From: JBMOLL01 sp049325415
GTDB lineage: Bacteria > Bacteroidota > Bacteroidia > Bacteroidales > GCA-2748055
DNA length: 64,000 bases
Assembly: GCA_049325415.1 (NCBI GenBank)
Contig: JBMOLL010000050.1
Coordinates: 15,298 to 79,297, forward strand
Direction: 5' to 3'
Each line of letters begins with the position of its first letter. Position 1 is the first letter of the stretch. This document shows positions 39,872-48,721 of this stretch, piece by piece. The notes beneath the pieces were generated by a model. That model was not told the origin of the DNA and did no database searches. It was given only the letters and a program-made list of their open reading frames with translations. The position numbers and the translations under genes were made by a program.

Positions 39872-40123
39872 TCAGAGACTGTTCACGTGTTTGGCAAGTT
39901 TCGATTTGAGATTCGAGGCCTTGTTCTTTTCAATGACATTGATCTTGGCAAGCTTATCCAGCATGGAAGCCACCTTGGGATACTGTTCGGTCGCTGCTTC
40001 CTTGTCGGTGGTTTCACGCAGTTCCTTCACCGCATTACGGGTCGTACGTGCATAATACTTGTTATGAAGCCTTCTTTCTTCGGTCTGACGGATCCTTTTC
40101 TTTGATGACTGATGATGTGCCAT
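39872..40123 (-). CDS. rpsT: ribosomal protein S20
   Basis: An 83-residue S20, a primary 16S rRNA binder of the small subunit. It has the expected Ala/Lys/Arg-rich three-helix character (MAHHQSSKKRIRQTEERRLH, TRNAVKELRETTDKE, KASNLKSKLAKHVNSL) and length. It has a consensus promoter upstream and a clear terminator downstream, so it is monocistronic. Confidence 0.97.
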   Translation of the reverse strand: MAHHQSSKKRIRQTEERRLHNKYYARTTRNAVKELRETTDKEAATEQYPKVASMLDKLAKINVIEKNKASNLKSKLAKHVNSL

Positions 40124-40170
40124 TATCTTCTTTAATTAACTGTTATCCTGTTTGTCCTGTTTTGGGCTTG

Positions 40171-40201
40171 CAAAAATAAGTATAATATTGAATTATCACA
40201 A
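40171..40201 (-). promoter_or_regulatory. promoter of rpsT
   Basis: On the minus strand TTG (40201-40199), 20 bases, then TATTTTTG (40178-40171), a full match. The leader is about 45 bases. Confidence 0.7.
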
Positions 40202-40252
40202 TAAAAGGGAAAAAAATTTCAGGGGATCAGAATGTTTGCTGCTGAGTAAAGA

Positions 40253-40282
40253 GGGATTGCCTGCCCTGCGACAGGCAATCCC
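40253..40282 (-). terminator. hairpin after the methyltransferase gene
   Basis: GGGATTGCCTG and CAGGCAATCCC form a perfect 11-bp stem with an 8-nt loop. On the minus strand TCTTTACT follows, a weak T run, 14 bases past the stop. Confidence 0.7.
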
Positions 40283-40296
40283 CTGGAAACAAAGTG

Positions 40297-41076
40297 CTAA
40301 AACTTTCTCCCGATAAAGAAGGCATAGCCGTAAAACTCCTTATACTGCCTGTATAGCTTCTCTTCGTGACGTTCACTGGCAATAAAGGAAGCGGCCATGG
40401 TGTTGCCGGCATGTTTATTCAGGAAAGCATCCTGAAGATCTTCCTGCGGCCTGTAAAAATGTTCCGTCCAGCAATCTTCCGGCAGGATAAAGGTGGCGAC
40501 GGGAATGTATCCCGCCATTTGCAGGATGCCCAGTTTATTGGGGATCGTGTCGATGCCGGGATAGGCTTCGAGCCAGAACTTTTCGATTTCACCGGGCCTT
40601 TGGCCGGTGAACCAGCAGGCTTCAGAAACAGCAATATAGCCTCCTGTTTTCAGGAACCTGTGCCACTCCTTCAGTCCTCGTTCAAAGCCGATGTTATAAA
40701 TCGCCCCTTCCGACCAGATCAGGTCCAGTTCCCCTTCCCCGAAGGGAAGCTGGTCCATGGAACCGCAGATCCCTTTTACCCTTTCCTGAAACCCCAGTTC
40801 CGAGGATTGGGCATTGAACCGGTCGATAAATCCCGGGAACAGATCGATCCCGGTGATACGGACCGGGGTATGTCGGGCGAGCACCATGGTTTGTCCGCCG
40901 GTACCGCAACCCAGATCGGCAATCTGCGCATCGGCCTGCAGGCCCGGGATAAAACTTAAAGCCTTTAGCGTCATTTCCGGGCTTCCGGGTCCCTGCCTTT
41001 CAAGGCCGGAGAAATATTCGCAGATTAAGCTGAAATCAAATTCGTGTATGGTTGAATTTTCGTTACTCATGATCAT
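40297..41076 (-). CDS. class I SAM-dependent methyltransferase
   Basis: A 259-residue soluble methyltransferase. Motif I is IADLGCGTGGQTMVLA (about 50-65), then RITGIDLFPGFIDRFN with the acidic residue for the ribose, and LIWSEGAIYNIGFERG. The remainder has FLKTGGYIAVSEACW and a helical C-terminus. The ubiquinone/sterol-type fold is clear but the substrate is not. Two ATG codons (41076 and 41070) are both possible. A 170-base leader with several hairpins precedes it. Confidence 0.85.
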   Translation of the reverse strand: MIMSNENSTIHEFDFSLICEYFSGLERQGPGSPEMTLKALSFIPGLQADAQIADLGCGTGGQTMVLARHTPVRITGIDLFPGFIDRFNAQSSELGFQERVKGICGSMDQLPFGEGELDLIWSEGAIYNIGFERGLKEWHRFLKTGGYIAVSEACWFTGQRPGEIEKFWLEAYPGIDTIPNKLGILQMAGYIPVATFILPEDCWTEHFYRPQEDLQDAFLNKHAGNTMAASFIASERHEEKLYRQYKEFYGYAFFIGRKF

Positions 41077-41087
41077 TCTTTATTGAT

Positions 41088-41108
41088 GACCGGTGAATAA
41101 CACCGGTC
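41088..41108. promoter_or_regulatory. hairpin in the methyltransferase leader
   Basis: GACCGGTG and CACCGGTC are an 8-bp perfect inverted repeat with a 5-nt loop, 12 bases before the ATG at 41076. A second hairpin (CCGGC-AGAAA-GCCGG) is at 41177-41191. They could act as an operator or as mRNA structure at the ribosome site. The gap 41077-41406 holds no gene. Confidence 0.4.
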
Positions 41109-41248
41109 TGATTGTTTTGAAAAAATACAATGATAAATTCAGACCCGACGGGGTCCTGGCAGAAAAGGCACTAACTCCGGCAGAAAGCCGGGGTCAGTCA
41201 GCATACACGATCCGAAAAGATATTTAACATCCAAAGGTTTTACAGACA

Positions 41249-41256
41249 CAAAGATA
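41249..41256 (-). promoter_or_regulatory. -7 element (TATCTTTG) of the methyltransferase
   Basis: TATCTTTG on the minus strand fits TAnnTTTG fully; a T-rich but G-less -33 (TTTTCC) is at the right distance. Transcription from here would give a leader of about 165 bases. Confidence 0.5.
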
Positions 41257-41406
41257 AAATAAGTTTCCGAATGGAAAACCGGTATATAACTGTGATTATT
41301 TTCAGCTGCTGTCCTGAACCGGTTCCGATAGCTTGTTTGAATTTGAAACATAAAGCAACCTCTGCCGGTGTTTTTTCATCCTGAGGCAAACCCAAAACCT
41401 ATTCTC

Positions 41407-42855
41407 ATGACAAACAGGACCCTTTCCCTTCTGGCTACCCTTGCCCTTGTTTTTTCAGGATGTGCCGATGAAAAATACGCATTGAATTACGAGTTTTCCG
41501 GAGACTACATCTATGATGAAAAGTACGAGGATTATGGCGAAAATCCATTTGTTGTCGTAAGCGAGGAACCCGTCTCCACCTTTTCCGTCGATGCAGACGG
41601 AGGCTCCTACACCAATATGCGCAGGTTCCTGTACCTGGGGCAGAAGCCGCCGGTGGCATCGGTCAGGATTGAGGAATATATCAACTTCTTTACCTTTGAT
41701 TATGAAGAACCCGGCAACGGTGAGAATGTGGCCCTGAACTCGGAAATAGCTACCTGTCCCTGGAATACGGAGCATCTGCTGCTACGGATCGGGATGAAGG
41801 GGAAGACCATCCCTGAAGGTGAACTGCCCAATTCCAATTATGTCTTTCTGATTGATGTGTCGGGTTCCATGGACTCGCCTGACAAGCTCGGGATCCTGAA
41901 AACGGGTTTCAAACGGATGGTCGACAACCTTCGCGACCAGGACCGCATTGCCATCGTCACCTATGCGGGGGATGCTGCCGTTTTGCTTGAATCGACTTCC
42001 GGAGATGAGAAAAAGGAAATAAAGAGGGCTATTGACAAGCTGGGTGCGGGCGGCTCGACAGCAGGAGCTGCAGGAATAAGCACCGCATATGAAATGGCAC
42101 TGGAAAACTTCATTCCCGATGGGAATAACCGGGTAATCCTCGGAACAGACGGTGATTTTAACGTAGGTCCATCCTCAACAGATGAATTGATTGAATTGAT
42201 TGAGGAAAAGAGGGAATCTGGCGTTTATCTGACGGTGCTTGGCGTGGGAGGAGGAAATCTGAACGATGCGATGATGGAGCAGATTGCCAATAAGGGCAAC
42301 GGGAACTACGAGTATATCGATAATGCCAGCCAGATTGAAAAAGTCTTTACCAATGAACTTGGGAAATTCTATACCGTTGCCAAAGATGCGAAAATCCAGA
42401 TCACCTTTGAGCCGGATATGGTGTATTCCTATCGTCTTATCGGATATGAAAACAGGGCTCTCGAGAATGAGGATTTTGAAAAGGATACGGTTGACGCTGG
42501 TGAGATTGGCTCCACTCAGACCATCACCGCGCTGTACGAGCTGGTACTTCCCGAAAATCCGGGAAGTACTGATTTTGCAACCTTCGCTTTCAGGTACAAG
42601 AAACCCGGTGAAGAGTCAAGCCGTTTGCTGAACCATACCATTGCAGGAAACCCGGCCGACATTTCAGGCGCTTCTGATAACATGAGGTTCGCTGCTTCAA
42701 TAGCCTGCTTCGGCTTAATCATGAAAGAGTCGGAGTACAGGGGCAGCGCAAACCGGCAAATGGTCCTTGATCTCGGAGAAGATGCCATGGACTTTGATCC
42801 CTTTGGCTACCGCGCAGAATTTATTGACCTTGTTAAGGACTGGAAGGAGGAGTAA
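41407..42855 (+). CDS. VWA-domain lipoprotein, YfbK-like
   Basis: About 482 residues from the ATG at 41407 (MTNRTLSLLATLALVFSGC, lipobox Cys 19). The N-terminal part (FVVVSEEPVSTFSVDADGGS, then YTNMRRFLYLGQKPPVASVR) is the domain that precedes VWA in YfbK-type proteins. The VWA domain has an intact metal site (VFLIDVSGSMDSPDK with D-x-S-x-S, then a Thr in GGSTAGAAG and DGDFNVG). A C-terminal DUF3520-like region follows (FEPDMVYSYRLIGYENRALE). Predicted to bind a protein ligand at the envelope; the partner is unknown. Single gene. Confidence 0.92.
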   Translation: MTNRTLSLLATLALVFSGCADEKYALNYEFSGDYIYDEKYEDYGENPFVVVSEEPVSTFSVDADGGSYTNMRRFLYLGQKPPVASVRIEEYINFFTFDYEEPGNGENVALNSEIATCPWNTEHLLLRIGMKGKTIPEGELPNSNYVFLIDVSGSMDSPDKLGILKTGFKRMVDNLRDQDRIAIVTYAGDAAVLLESTSGDEKKEIKRAIDKLGAGGSTAGAAGISTAYEMALENFIPDGNNRVILGTDGDFNVGPSSTDELIELIEEKRESGVYLTVLGVGGGNLNDAMMEQIANKGNGNYEYIDNASQIEKVFTNELGKFYTVAKDAKIQITFEPDMVYSYRLIGYENRALENEDFEKDTVDAGEIGSTQTITALYELVLPENPGSTDFATFAFRYKKPGEESSRLLNHTIAGNPADISGASDNMRFAASIACFGLIMKESEYRGSANRQMVLDLGEDAMDFDPFGYRAEFIDLVKDWKEE

Positions 42856-43071
42856 ATAATTCTGTGGCAGCCGGTTTGTTTTTTCCGGCAGGAAAATAAA
42901 CCAGCGGATTCCTTTGCTTTTGTGTCTGGAAATGATTAGTTTAGTACAGCCTGACATCTCTGCTGGCTGACCTTTGATCCGTGTCACGGTTGTTCAGGAA
43001 CGGATAGTATTTTTGGCAAAGCGGACAGTTGCCGGCAGATTCTTCATGGAAGGACCTACAATTTTTTCCAT

Positions 43072-43881
43072 ATGAATAAAGCTTCAGTTCTTCTGCTCGG
43101 CTTCCTGTTCAGCCTTCCGGCTGCAGCCCAGGAAAGAGGCACGGTCACCGATCCCCGTGACGGTCATGTGTATAAAACCGTGAAAATCGGTGACAGGTGG
43201 ATCATGGCGGAAAATCTGGCTTATCAGCCCGAAAATGGTAACTTCTGGTCCGATACAGTTTTTTTTGAGAAGGACCAGAGTTGCGGTTTTATCTTCCAAA
43301 AAAACGAGTGGAGCTATAAAAATGGCAAGGTATTTTGTCTTCTCAGTTCGGGCGATTATATTTCAATCGGAAACCACAGACTCACGTTGCCCGGGACGAT
43401 TGATCCCTGGCAGAAATACGGCACCCTGGTATTTGATAGCATTAAATACTACAGTATGAGTAAGTTTGATGGCTATATGCTTATCGACAGTGTGTTCTTT
43501 GAAAAGTACGGCTGGCTGTATGACTTTAAAACTGCAGCCACTGTCGCCTTCCCTGGCTGGCATGTCCCGTCCTCTGATGAAATGAAGGAGATCTGTAACA
43601 CCATAAAAGGCAATGCCAATGACAAATACCTTGGCTTACTTGAAGGAGGTAGCAGCGGATTAAATGCAACCCTGGGTGGCTGGGGATTGTATACCGCCGA
43701 CTGGCGGAAATTCAGGTCAATCCCATTACTGAATGGCGGGATATGGACCACTTCGGGCCTTGGCAGCAATGGGGTTTGTCTGGATTTTACAGGTCCGCCG
43801 AGTTTACGGAAAGGAGCCGCCCGTATGGGCCTGCTGTCGGTTTATACCGGACTGAACGTCAGACTGGTCAGGGACAACTGA
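43072..43881 (+). CDS. FISUMP-domain exported protein
   Basis: A 269-residue exported protein (signal MNKASVLLLGFLFSLPAAAQ). The Fibrobacter succinogenes major paralogous (FISUMP) domain fills the rest. It opens with GTVTDPRDGHVYKTVKIGDR, then WIMAENLAYQPENGNFWSD, and closes with FPGWHVPSSDEMKEI, GIWTTSGLGSNGVCLD and GLNVRLVRD. The fold is a C-type-lectin-like family common in Bacteroidota and Fibrobacteres. Its ligands are unknown. No T9SS domain or lipobox is present. It stands alone. Confidence 0.85.
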   Translation: MNKASVLLLGFLFSLPAAAQERGTVTDPRDGHVYKTVKIGDRWIMAENLAYQPENGNFWSDTVFFEKDQSCGFIFQKNEWSYKNGKVFCLLSSGDYISIGNHRLTLPGTIDPWQKYGTLVFDSIKYYSMSKFDGYMLIDSVFFEKYGWLYDFKTAATVAFPGWHVPSSDEMKEICNTIKGNANDKYLGLLEGGSSGLNATLGGWGLYTADWRKFRSIPLLNGGIWTTSGLGSNGVCLDFTGPPSLRKGAARMGLLSVYTGLNVRLVRDN

Positions 43882-44013
43882 TGCCTCCGGTGGTTGTTTT
43901 TGAGTCGTATCTGGTTTCTTTACACCTTTTTAACAGCTTCTGAATTGCCATTTGCAACAGTAAATTGTAATTTTGAAGCAATTCATGATGAATCTTACCT
44001 TAAAACCGGCACT

Positions 44014-44754
44014 ATGAAATATTTAGTTCTGCTAACTCTGTTGTTTATGACTTCCACTGGTTCATATGCCCAGCTCCACCTCGAAAGCGATCATTTCAAG
44101 ACCCCGATGGGCGACCTGGAGATCTTCTTTGTCGGTCACGGGACCCTCATGATGAAGATCGACGGGAAAGTGATCCACATCGACCCGGTCCTGAGCGAAT
44201 ACGATTATACAAAAATGCCTGATGCGGACCTGATCCTCGTCACCCATCAGCATGGCGATCACCTCGACGCCAAAGCCATTGGGGAGATCCTCACACCTGC
44301 CACCACGCTGGTGATGCCCCCTGTCTGCAAAGAAGCCTATACCGGGAAGGGGAATATCCTGGTGATGAAAAACGGAGAGGAACAGAAGGTGGCTGGAATT
44401 GACATCAAGGCCTACCCGGCATATAACCTTGAACATAAACGCTCCGATGGAAATCCTTTTCATCCGAAAGGGGAGGGGAACGCCTACCTGCTGAACTTCG
44501 GCGGTTTTAAAGTACTTGTTGGAGGGGATACGGAGAATATTCCGGAACTCAAGGCCCTCAGTGATATCGATGTGGCCTTTCTGCCCATGAATCTTCCTTA
44601 TACCATGACGCCCGAGATGGTGGCCGACCTTGCCCTGGCCATGAAACCAGCCATTCTTTATCCTTACCATTTCGGTAAAACGGATACGGGAAAGATTAAA
44701 GCACTGTTAAAAGATCATCCGGAGATCGAGGTGCGCCTCCGTGATCTCGACTGA
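44014..44754 (+). CDS. exported MBL-fold metallo-hydrolase
   Basis: About 246 residues from the ATG at 44014 (MKYLVLLTLLFMTSTGSYAQ), which begins a clear signal peptide; an upstream frame would bury it. The metal site is THQHGDHLD (H-x-H-x-D-H), with GGDTENIPEL and a final YPYHFGKTD His. It is of the L-ascorbate-6-P lactonase-like/UPF0173 kind, here exported, which is less usual. The substrate cannot be read from the sequence. It is 133 bases after the FISUMP gene, with no sign of shared function. Confidence 0.87.
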   Translation: MKYLVLLTLLFMTSTGSYAQLHLESDHFKTPMGDLEIFFVGHGTLMMKIDGKVIHIDPVLSEYDYTKMPDADLILVTHQHGDHLDAKAIGEILTPATTLVMPPVCKEAYTGKGNILVMKNGEEQKVAGIDIKAYPAYNLEHKRSDGNPFHPKGEGNAYLLNFGGFKVLVGGDTENIPELKALSDIDVAFLPMNLPYTMTPEMVADLALAMKPAILYPYHFGKTDTGKIKALLKDHPEIEVRLRDLD

Positions 44755-44766
44755 TCCACTGCCTGT

Positions 44767-45972
44767 TCAGTCTTTGCAGATCTTTCGGGTCGACAGCAGG
44801 ATGCTGATGCTGTTGGCGATAAAAAGAAGTACCGGAAGGACAGCGGCACAAATCCAGACCGTTGTACTGATCCCCTCACTTGTTTCCAGGTTCCAGTTAC
44901 CTGCTGCACGGGAAAAGGCTCCGGACAGAAAGATCGTTATCACCAGCGCCAGGCCGGAAACAGCCACTATCAGCAGGGCCAGGATCTGCATATAGGGTCT
45001 GGCAATGGCGACGTAACTCACCCCCTGGTGCCCCAGCATCCTGATCTTTGTCGCCGAACGGCTGATCATGAGCTGAAGGCTCAGCAGGAAGATCAGGAAG
45101 GAAAGTCCGATAATGATGGCTGCCAGCACGACCAGGAAACTGATAATGAATTTCAGGATGATGTTCAGCCTGCTGCTTTTAAGCTTTTCCCGGATCGTGT
45201 CATAACCCCTGTCTTCAATGTATTTCATGATCGCCGGATCGGTCGGATCCCTGGCCACAAGGATCACCCTCGAGGGCTCGCTTTTCTTCATGGTCCCGTA
45301 ATGTGTATTGGCCCAGTCGAGGAAACTGTAGGGCACCAGGATGGTATTGATCCGGTTGCTGAAGCCGCAGATCTTTCCGTCGAAGAGGGCTCTTTGCCCG
45401 CGACTGCGGATCAGCAGGCGGAAATGAACCATGGAGATTACGCCCTTGGGCACCTGGGGGAGTCCCTGGCTCTGGGCAAAACCGAAATTATAGAGGTTGA
45501 GGTAGTCCTGCGGGATAATGATCGGCACGATACTGTCGCCCGGCTTCCAGTGCCAGTCTTCGGAGCGGACATCGATGTATTCGTCGGGAACGGCTTCAAA
45601 AAAAAGATCCGTAAAGAAATCCGGAAAACGTTCGTTTTCGGTGTAGGCACTGACGGGAAAGAGGTTTGATATAAATGGAGCCACTTTTTCGGCAAAGGGC
45701 TGGGCGGCCAGTTCACGGATCTCGGCGTCTGAAAATCCCGTTTTGTTCAGCCCCAGGGTCTGTACAAGTCCAACCTGCTTATTGATGACAATGTATTCCG
45801 GATCGAGCAGATCGCTGTTTTCGTTAAGGATCCCCTTCACATTTTCATAAAACTGGAGCCCCGAGAACAGCAGGACGAGCCCGGCAAGTGTCCCGGAAAA
45901 AGCCCAGAAAAGATGGGTGCGGCTGTTTTCTTTCCAGAGCAGGTAAAAAAGGTAGCGGCCGGTCGTTTTCAT
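44767..45972 (-). CDS. ABC transporter permease, FtsX-like
   Basis: A 401-residue membrane protein. TM1 is at about 22-42 (LFWAFSGTLAGLVLLFSGLQ), a large periplasmic domain follows (about 45-265), and three C-terminal helices (IILKFIISFLVVLAAIIIGL, ILALLIVAVSGLALVITIFL, TVWICAAVLPVLLFIANSIS) complete the FtsX/MacB pattern. Such permeases often do not transport but couple ATP hydrolysis to work in the envelope. It starts 11 bases after its ATPase. It is poor in identified FtsX motifs, so the family match is by topology. Confidence 0.8.
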   Translation of the reverse strand: MKTTGRYLFYLLWKENSRTHLFWAFSGTLAGLVLLFSGLQFYENVKGILNENSDLLDPEYIVINKQVGLVQTLGLNKTGFSDAEIRELAAQPFAEKVAPFISNLFPVSAYTENERFPDFFTDLFFEAVPDEYIDVRSEDWHWKPGDSIVPIIIPQDYLNLYNFGFAQSQGLPQVPKGVISMVHFRLLIRSRGQRALFDGKICGFSNRINTILVPYSFLDWANTHYGTMKKSEPSRVILVARDPTDPAIMKYIEDRGYDTIREKLKSSRLNIILKFIISFLVVLAAIIIGLSFLIFLLSLQLMISRSATKIRMLGHQGVSYVAIARPYMQILALLIVAVSGLALVITIFLSGAFSRAAGNWNLETSEGISTTVWICAAVLPVLLFIANSISILLSTRKICKD

Positions 45973-45983
45973 GTTTTCCTTTC

Positions 45984-46628
45984 TTATAAATGAAGGCGCT
46001 GGTCGAAACTCATGTCACTGTTGTGACCCAGGGAGGTGAAGAGGAGACCGGCGCCCTGTTTTTCGCAGGCTTCTTTCAGCAGGGTGAAAGCCTCGGCTGC
46101 ATTCTCATCGTCGATATGGCTGAAACATTCATCGGCCAGCAAAAAGCTGAAGGGCTGGCAAAGTGCACGGATAATGGTCACCCGCTGCCGCTGTCCGAAG
46201 GATAACAGGCCGGTTTTCTTATTCAGAAAAGGCGCTATACCCGTCCGTTCCGCCATCTCCCGAATCGTTTTTTCAGGGAGGAAGCGGGTGAGGCTGTTCT
46301 TCAGAAGGATATTTTCCAGCGCGGTAAGTTCATCGAACAGTTCGAGCCCCTGAAAAATGCAGGACAGCTTTTTCTGCCGGATCTCCGGCCAATCCTTTTG
46401 CGTAAGCTTCCTGATATTTTTACCGTCAAGGGAGAGCTCTCCGGAATAATCCTTCCTGATCCCTAAAATAATCGCCAGCAGCGTGGTCTTCCCTTTACCG
46501 GAAGGTGCTTCTATGAGGTAGGAAGTACCCTGGCTGAAGCTAACACCATCCCTTCTCCAGATGGCCGAACCGGAGGTGTCCAGTTCAGCCATCGGAAGAG
46601 GAATTACATTTTCGAGGGTGATCAGCAT
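45984..46628 (-). CDS. ABC transporter ATP-binding protein
   Basis: About 214 residues from the ATG at 46628 (MLITLENVIPLPMAELDTSG), five bases after the stop of the DUF4836 gene. Walker A is EAPSGKGKTTLLAIIL; the signature reads LLSFGQRQRV (LSFGQ for LSGGQ); Walker B is SFLLADECFSHID, where the usual catalytic Glu follows the Asp (DE). All catalytic positions are present. It forms a unit with the FtsX-like permease and probably the lipoprotein upstream. Confidence 0.93.
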   Translation of the reverse strand: MLITLENVIPLPMAELDTSGSAIWRRDGVSFSQGTSYLIEAPSGKGKTTLLAIILGIRKDYSGELSLDGKNIRKLTQKDWPEIRQKKLSCIFQGLELFDELTALENILLKNSLTRFLPEKTIREMAERTGIAPFLNKKTGLLSFGQRQRVTIIRALCQPFSFLLADECFSHIDDENAAEAFTLLKEACEKQGAGLLFTSLGHNSDMSFDQRLHL

Positions 46629-46633
46629 GGGTG

Positions 46634-48148
46634 TTATTCCTGACCGATCTCGCTCATCCGCAGCAAGGTATACAGACTGTTTTCGTTTGGTTTCGCGGTC
46701 TCCAGGGTGAAGTTCCCCTTGTTGTTTGCACTGGTCATCAGCATGCAATCGAAGGATTCGGAAACATATTTGGAAATTTTACTGCCCTGGGGTGACTGTC
46801 CGAGCGCACTCTGTATCATTGAGGGATAGGTACTCAGGTTGAGGTTCATGTACATGGCCATCGGTGAGGAGGCAAGTTCCTTGAAACGGGTGTCGTTGAG
46901 CGACTTTTCGAGTTTACCGTTTTTGATGGTCTGATTATAGCCTTTGCTGTTGGTCAGCACCCATACTCCGTTGACAATCCCGCTGTAGATCTCGTTCCCC
47001 TGGATATTGATCATGAAGAAGTCGCCCTGGTTTTCAACGGGTGCCATATCCTTCATCTTTCCCATGAGCTTTTCCTGAATGGCGGCATCGTCGACACCGA
47101 TCCCGATAAAGATCTCAACAGGCATGGAGGCAGAGGCTTCGGTTCCGTTCACGGCAATAATGAAATCACCGGTAAGGGCATCCCAGAGCTCCTGCGTGCT
47201 CATCCCGGTGGCCTGTTCAACGGCAGCACCTACACTGTCGATTTCAGCGGGTGCAAACTGGTCGATCAGACTTTTGATCTTATCCAGTTCAACCCCTGCA
47301 CCAAAGGCCAGGAGCAGGTTTCCGGCCGGCGCCATTTCCAGCAGTTTCGGATCGATTGCTTCCTTCATAACCAGGAACTGGTCGATGTTTTTCTGTACCT
47401 CGTCGCTGAAGTTTGTTTCGCTGTTGACGTATAGGGCCCCGTCGGCAAAATCGCAGTAAAGATGGGCATAGTTGTTATACAGGTTAACGGGAAGGGTGAG
47501 CTGCTGTTCTTCGCCCATTTTTTCAAGAAGCGGCTTGAGCTCATTGGAGGAGACCCAGATGTTGATATCTTTCATCTTCCCAAGAAAGTCTTTGAAATCC
47601 ACCATGGTGGTAATGGCCTCTTCCTTCGGAAGGTTAAGCAGGCGTTTGATTTCAGCAAGACGCACTTCCTTTTCCCAGCAGTTCTCGAATGCGGTGAAAA
47701 GAAGTACTTCATCGGTCCAGGCAAGTGTTACATCATCACCTTCCGGCATGAAATATGTAAAACCCTCTCCGTTCCCGAAAGTGAGTTCGTTGTTTTTGTC
47801 GGCTGTTCTGATGGTTTTTTCAAGATCAGATTTGTTATCAACGCCGGCAATGACAGCAAATACAGGTTCGTCTTCATAGAGGTAGGCAAAAACAAAGGCA
47901 TATTCATCGATCATGAGGCCCGACTTCGAGGGATTTTCAATAAGTGCCCTTGCAAATTCGTCATCCACACTGTTTTTAATGCTTTCCAGAGAGCTGATGC
48001 CACCTTTGTCATAGATCTGCCCGGGGTGAATGGAGGCGACAAGGATCGCATTATCGGGGATATTATTGACAAACTCGGCGGTTTTTTTTGTACAGGAGGT
48101 CATGATGATCCCCGATACAATGAGTGTAAGTAATACTATACGTTTCAT
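46634..48148 (-). CDS. DUF4836 lipoprotein
   Basis: A 504-residue lipoprotein (signal MKRIVLLTLIVSGIIMTSC, Cys 19). The mature protein has the DUF4836 start (EFVNNIPDNAILVASIHPGQ) and repeated alpha/beta units (VFAVIAGVDNKSDLEKTIRT, KFLVMKE-like helices, ALTGDFIIAVNGTEASASMP, SPMAMYMNLNLSTYPSMIQS). The family is restricted to Bacteroidota and has no known role. It reads directly into the ABC ATPase and permease genes (gaps of 5 and 11 bases), which suggests a three-gene envelope system. Confidence 0.85.
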   Translation of the reverse strand: MKRIVLLTLIVSGIIMTSCTKKTAEFVNNIPDNAILVASIHPGQIYDKGGISSLESIKNSVDDEFARALIENPSKSGLMIDEYAFVFAYLYEDEPVFAVIAGVDNKSDLEKTIRTADKNNELTFGNGEGFTYFMPEGDDVTLAWTDEVLLFTAFENCWEKEVRLAEIKRLLNLPKEEAITTMVDFKDFLGKMKDINIWVSSNELKPLLEKMGEEQQLTLPVNLYNNYAHLYCDFADGALYVNSETNFSDEVQKNIDQFLVMKEAIDPKLLEMAPAGNLLLAFGAGVELDKIKSLIDQFAPAEIDSVGAAVEQATGMSTQELWDALTGDFIIAVNGTEASASMPVEIFIGIGVDDAAIQEKLMGKMKDMAPVENQGDFFMINIQGNEIYSGIVNGVWVLTNSKGYNQTIKNGKLEKSLNDTRFKELASSPMAMYMNLNLSTYPSMIQSALGQSPQGSKISKYVSESFDCMLMTSANNKGNFTLETAKPNENSLYTLLRMSEIGQE

Positions 48149-48304
48149 GAATGGTGGGTATTGATTTGAGGATTAATAAAGTACAATAAAGATATATAAA
48201 TAATCCGCATAATTGAACTCAGTTGTAAACATTTCCCCGGGGCAGCATTCCGGCCGGTTAAAAAAAATGGTTTAACTTGTCGGTAGTCGTCCAATTCATT
48301 GATT

Positions 48305-48676
48305 ATGAAACGGAAAATTATCGCAGTTTATTCCATCCTGCTGGCCGTCTCCCTCGTGGCTCTCTGGCTTATGATCCTTTCCGGAGAGGGGGTTCCGGAA
48401 GGGAGGACTGAAATGGCTTTCCATCTTAGCTCCGAATTTTTTATGGCTTTTCTTTCTTTTTTAAGCGGGATCCTTCTGCTGAAACACCGGCCTGCAGGAA
48501 CCGGCTTAAATATTGCCGCTCATTCGATGGTTATCTATTCGGTGCTTAATGCAGCCGGATATTACGGGGAAAGGGGACAAAAAGGAATGATGTTTATGTT
48601 TGTTGCTCTTCTGGCGGTCTCCCTGGCGATCATGGGTTTTCAGCTTTTACGGATCAGGGCCGGGGTAAAAGCATAA
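48305..48676 (+). CDS. small membrane protein of unknown function
   Basis: About 123 residues from the ATG at 48305 (MKRKIIAVYSILLAVSLVAL); a TTG two codons earlier is less likely. Four helices are predicted (AVYSILLAVSLVALWLMI, FFMAFLSFLSGILLLK, LNIAAHSMVIYSVLNAAGYY, MFMFVALLAVSLAIMGFQLL). Small soluble loops and no motif. Such proteins are widespread and unassigned. It ends just before a bidirectional hairpin. Confidence 0.7.
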   Translation: MKRKIIAVYSILLAVSLVALWLMILSGEGVPEGRTEMAFHLSSEFFMAFLSFLSGILLLKHRPAGTGLNIAAHSMVIYSVLNAAGYYGERGQKGMMFMFVALLAVSLAIMGFQLLRIRAGVKA

Positions 48677-48680
48677 AAAA

Positions 48681-48701
48681 AAGCCGGACAGAATCCGGCT
48701 T
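48681..48701. terminator. bidirectional hairpin between convergent genes
   Basis: AAGCCGGA-CAGAA-TCCGGCTT; on the minus strand it is followed by a run of T, on the plus strand by AATATA. It ends the minus-strand porin-like gene and probably also the plus-strand gene. Confidence 0.85.
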
Positions 48702-48721
48702 AATATATCTGGCTCTGCCTG

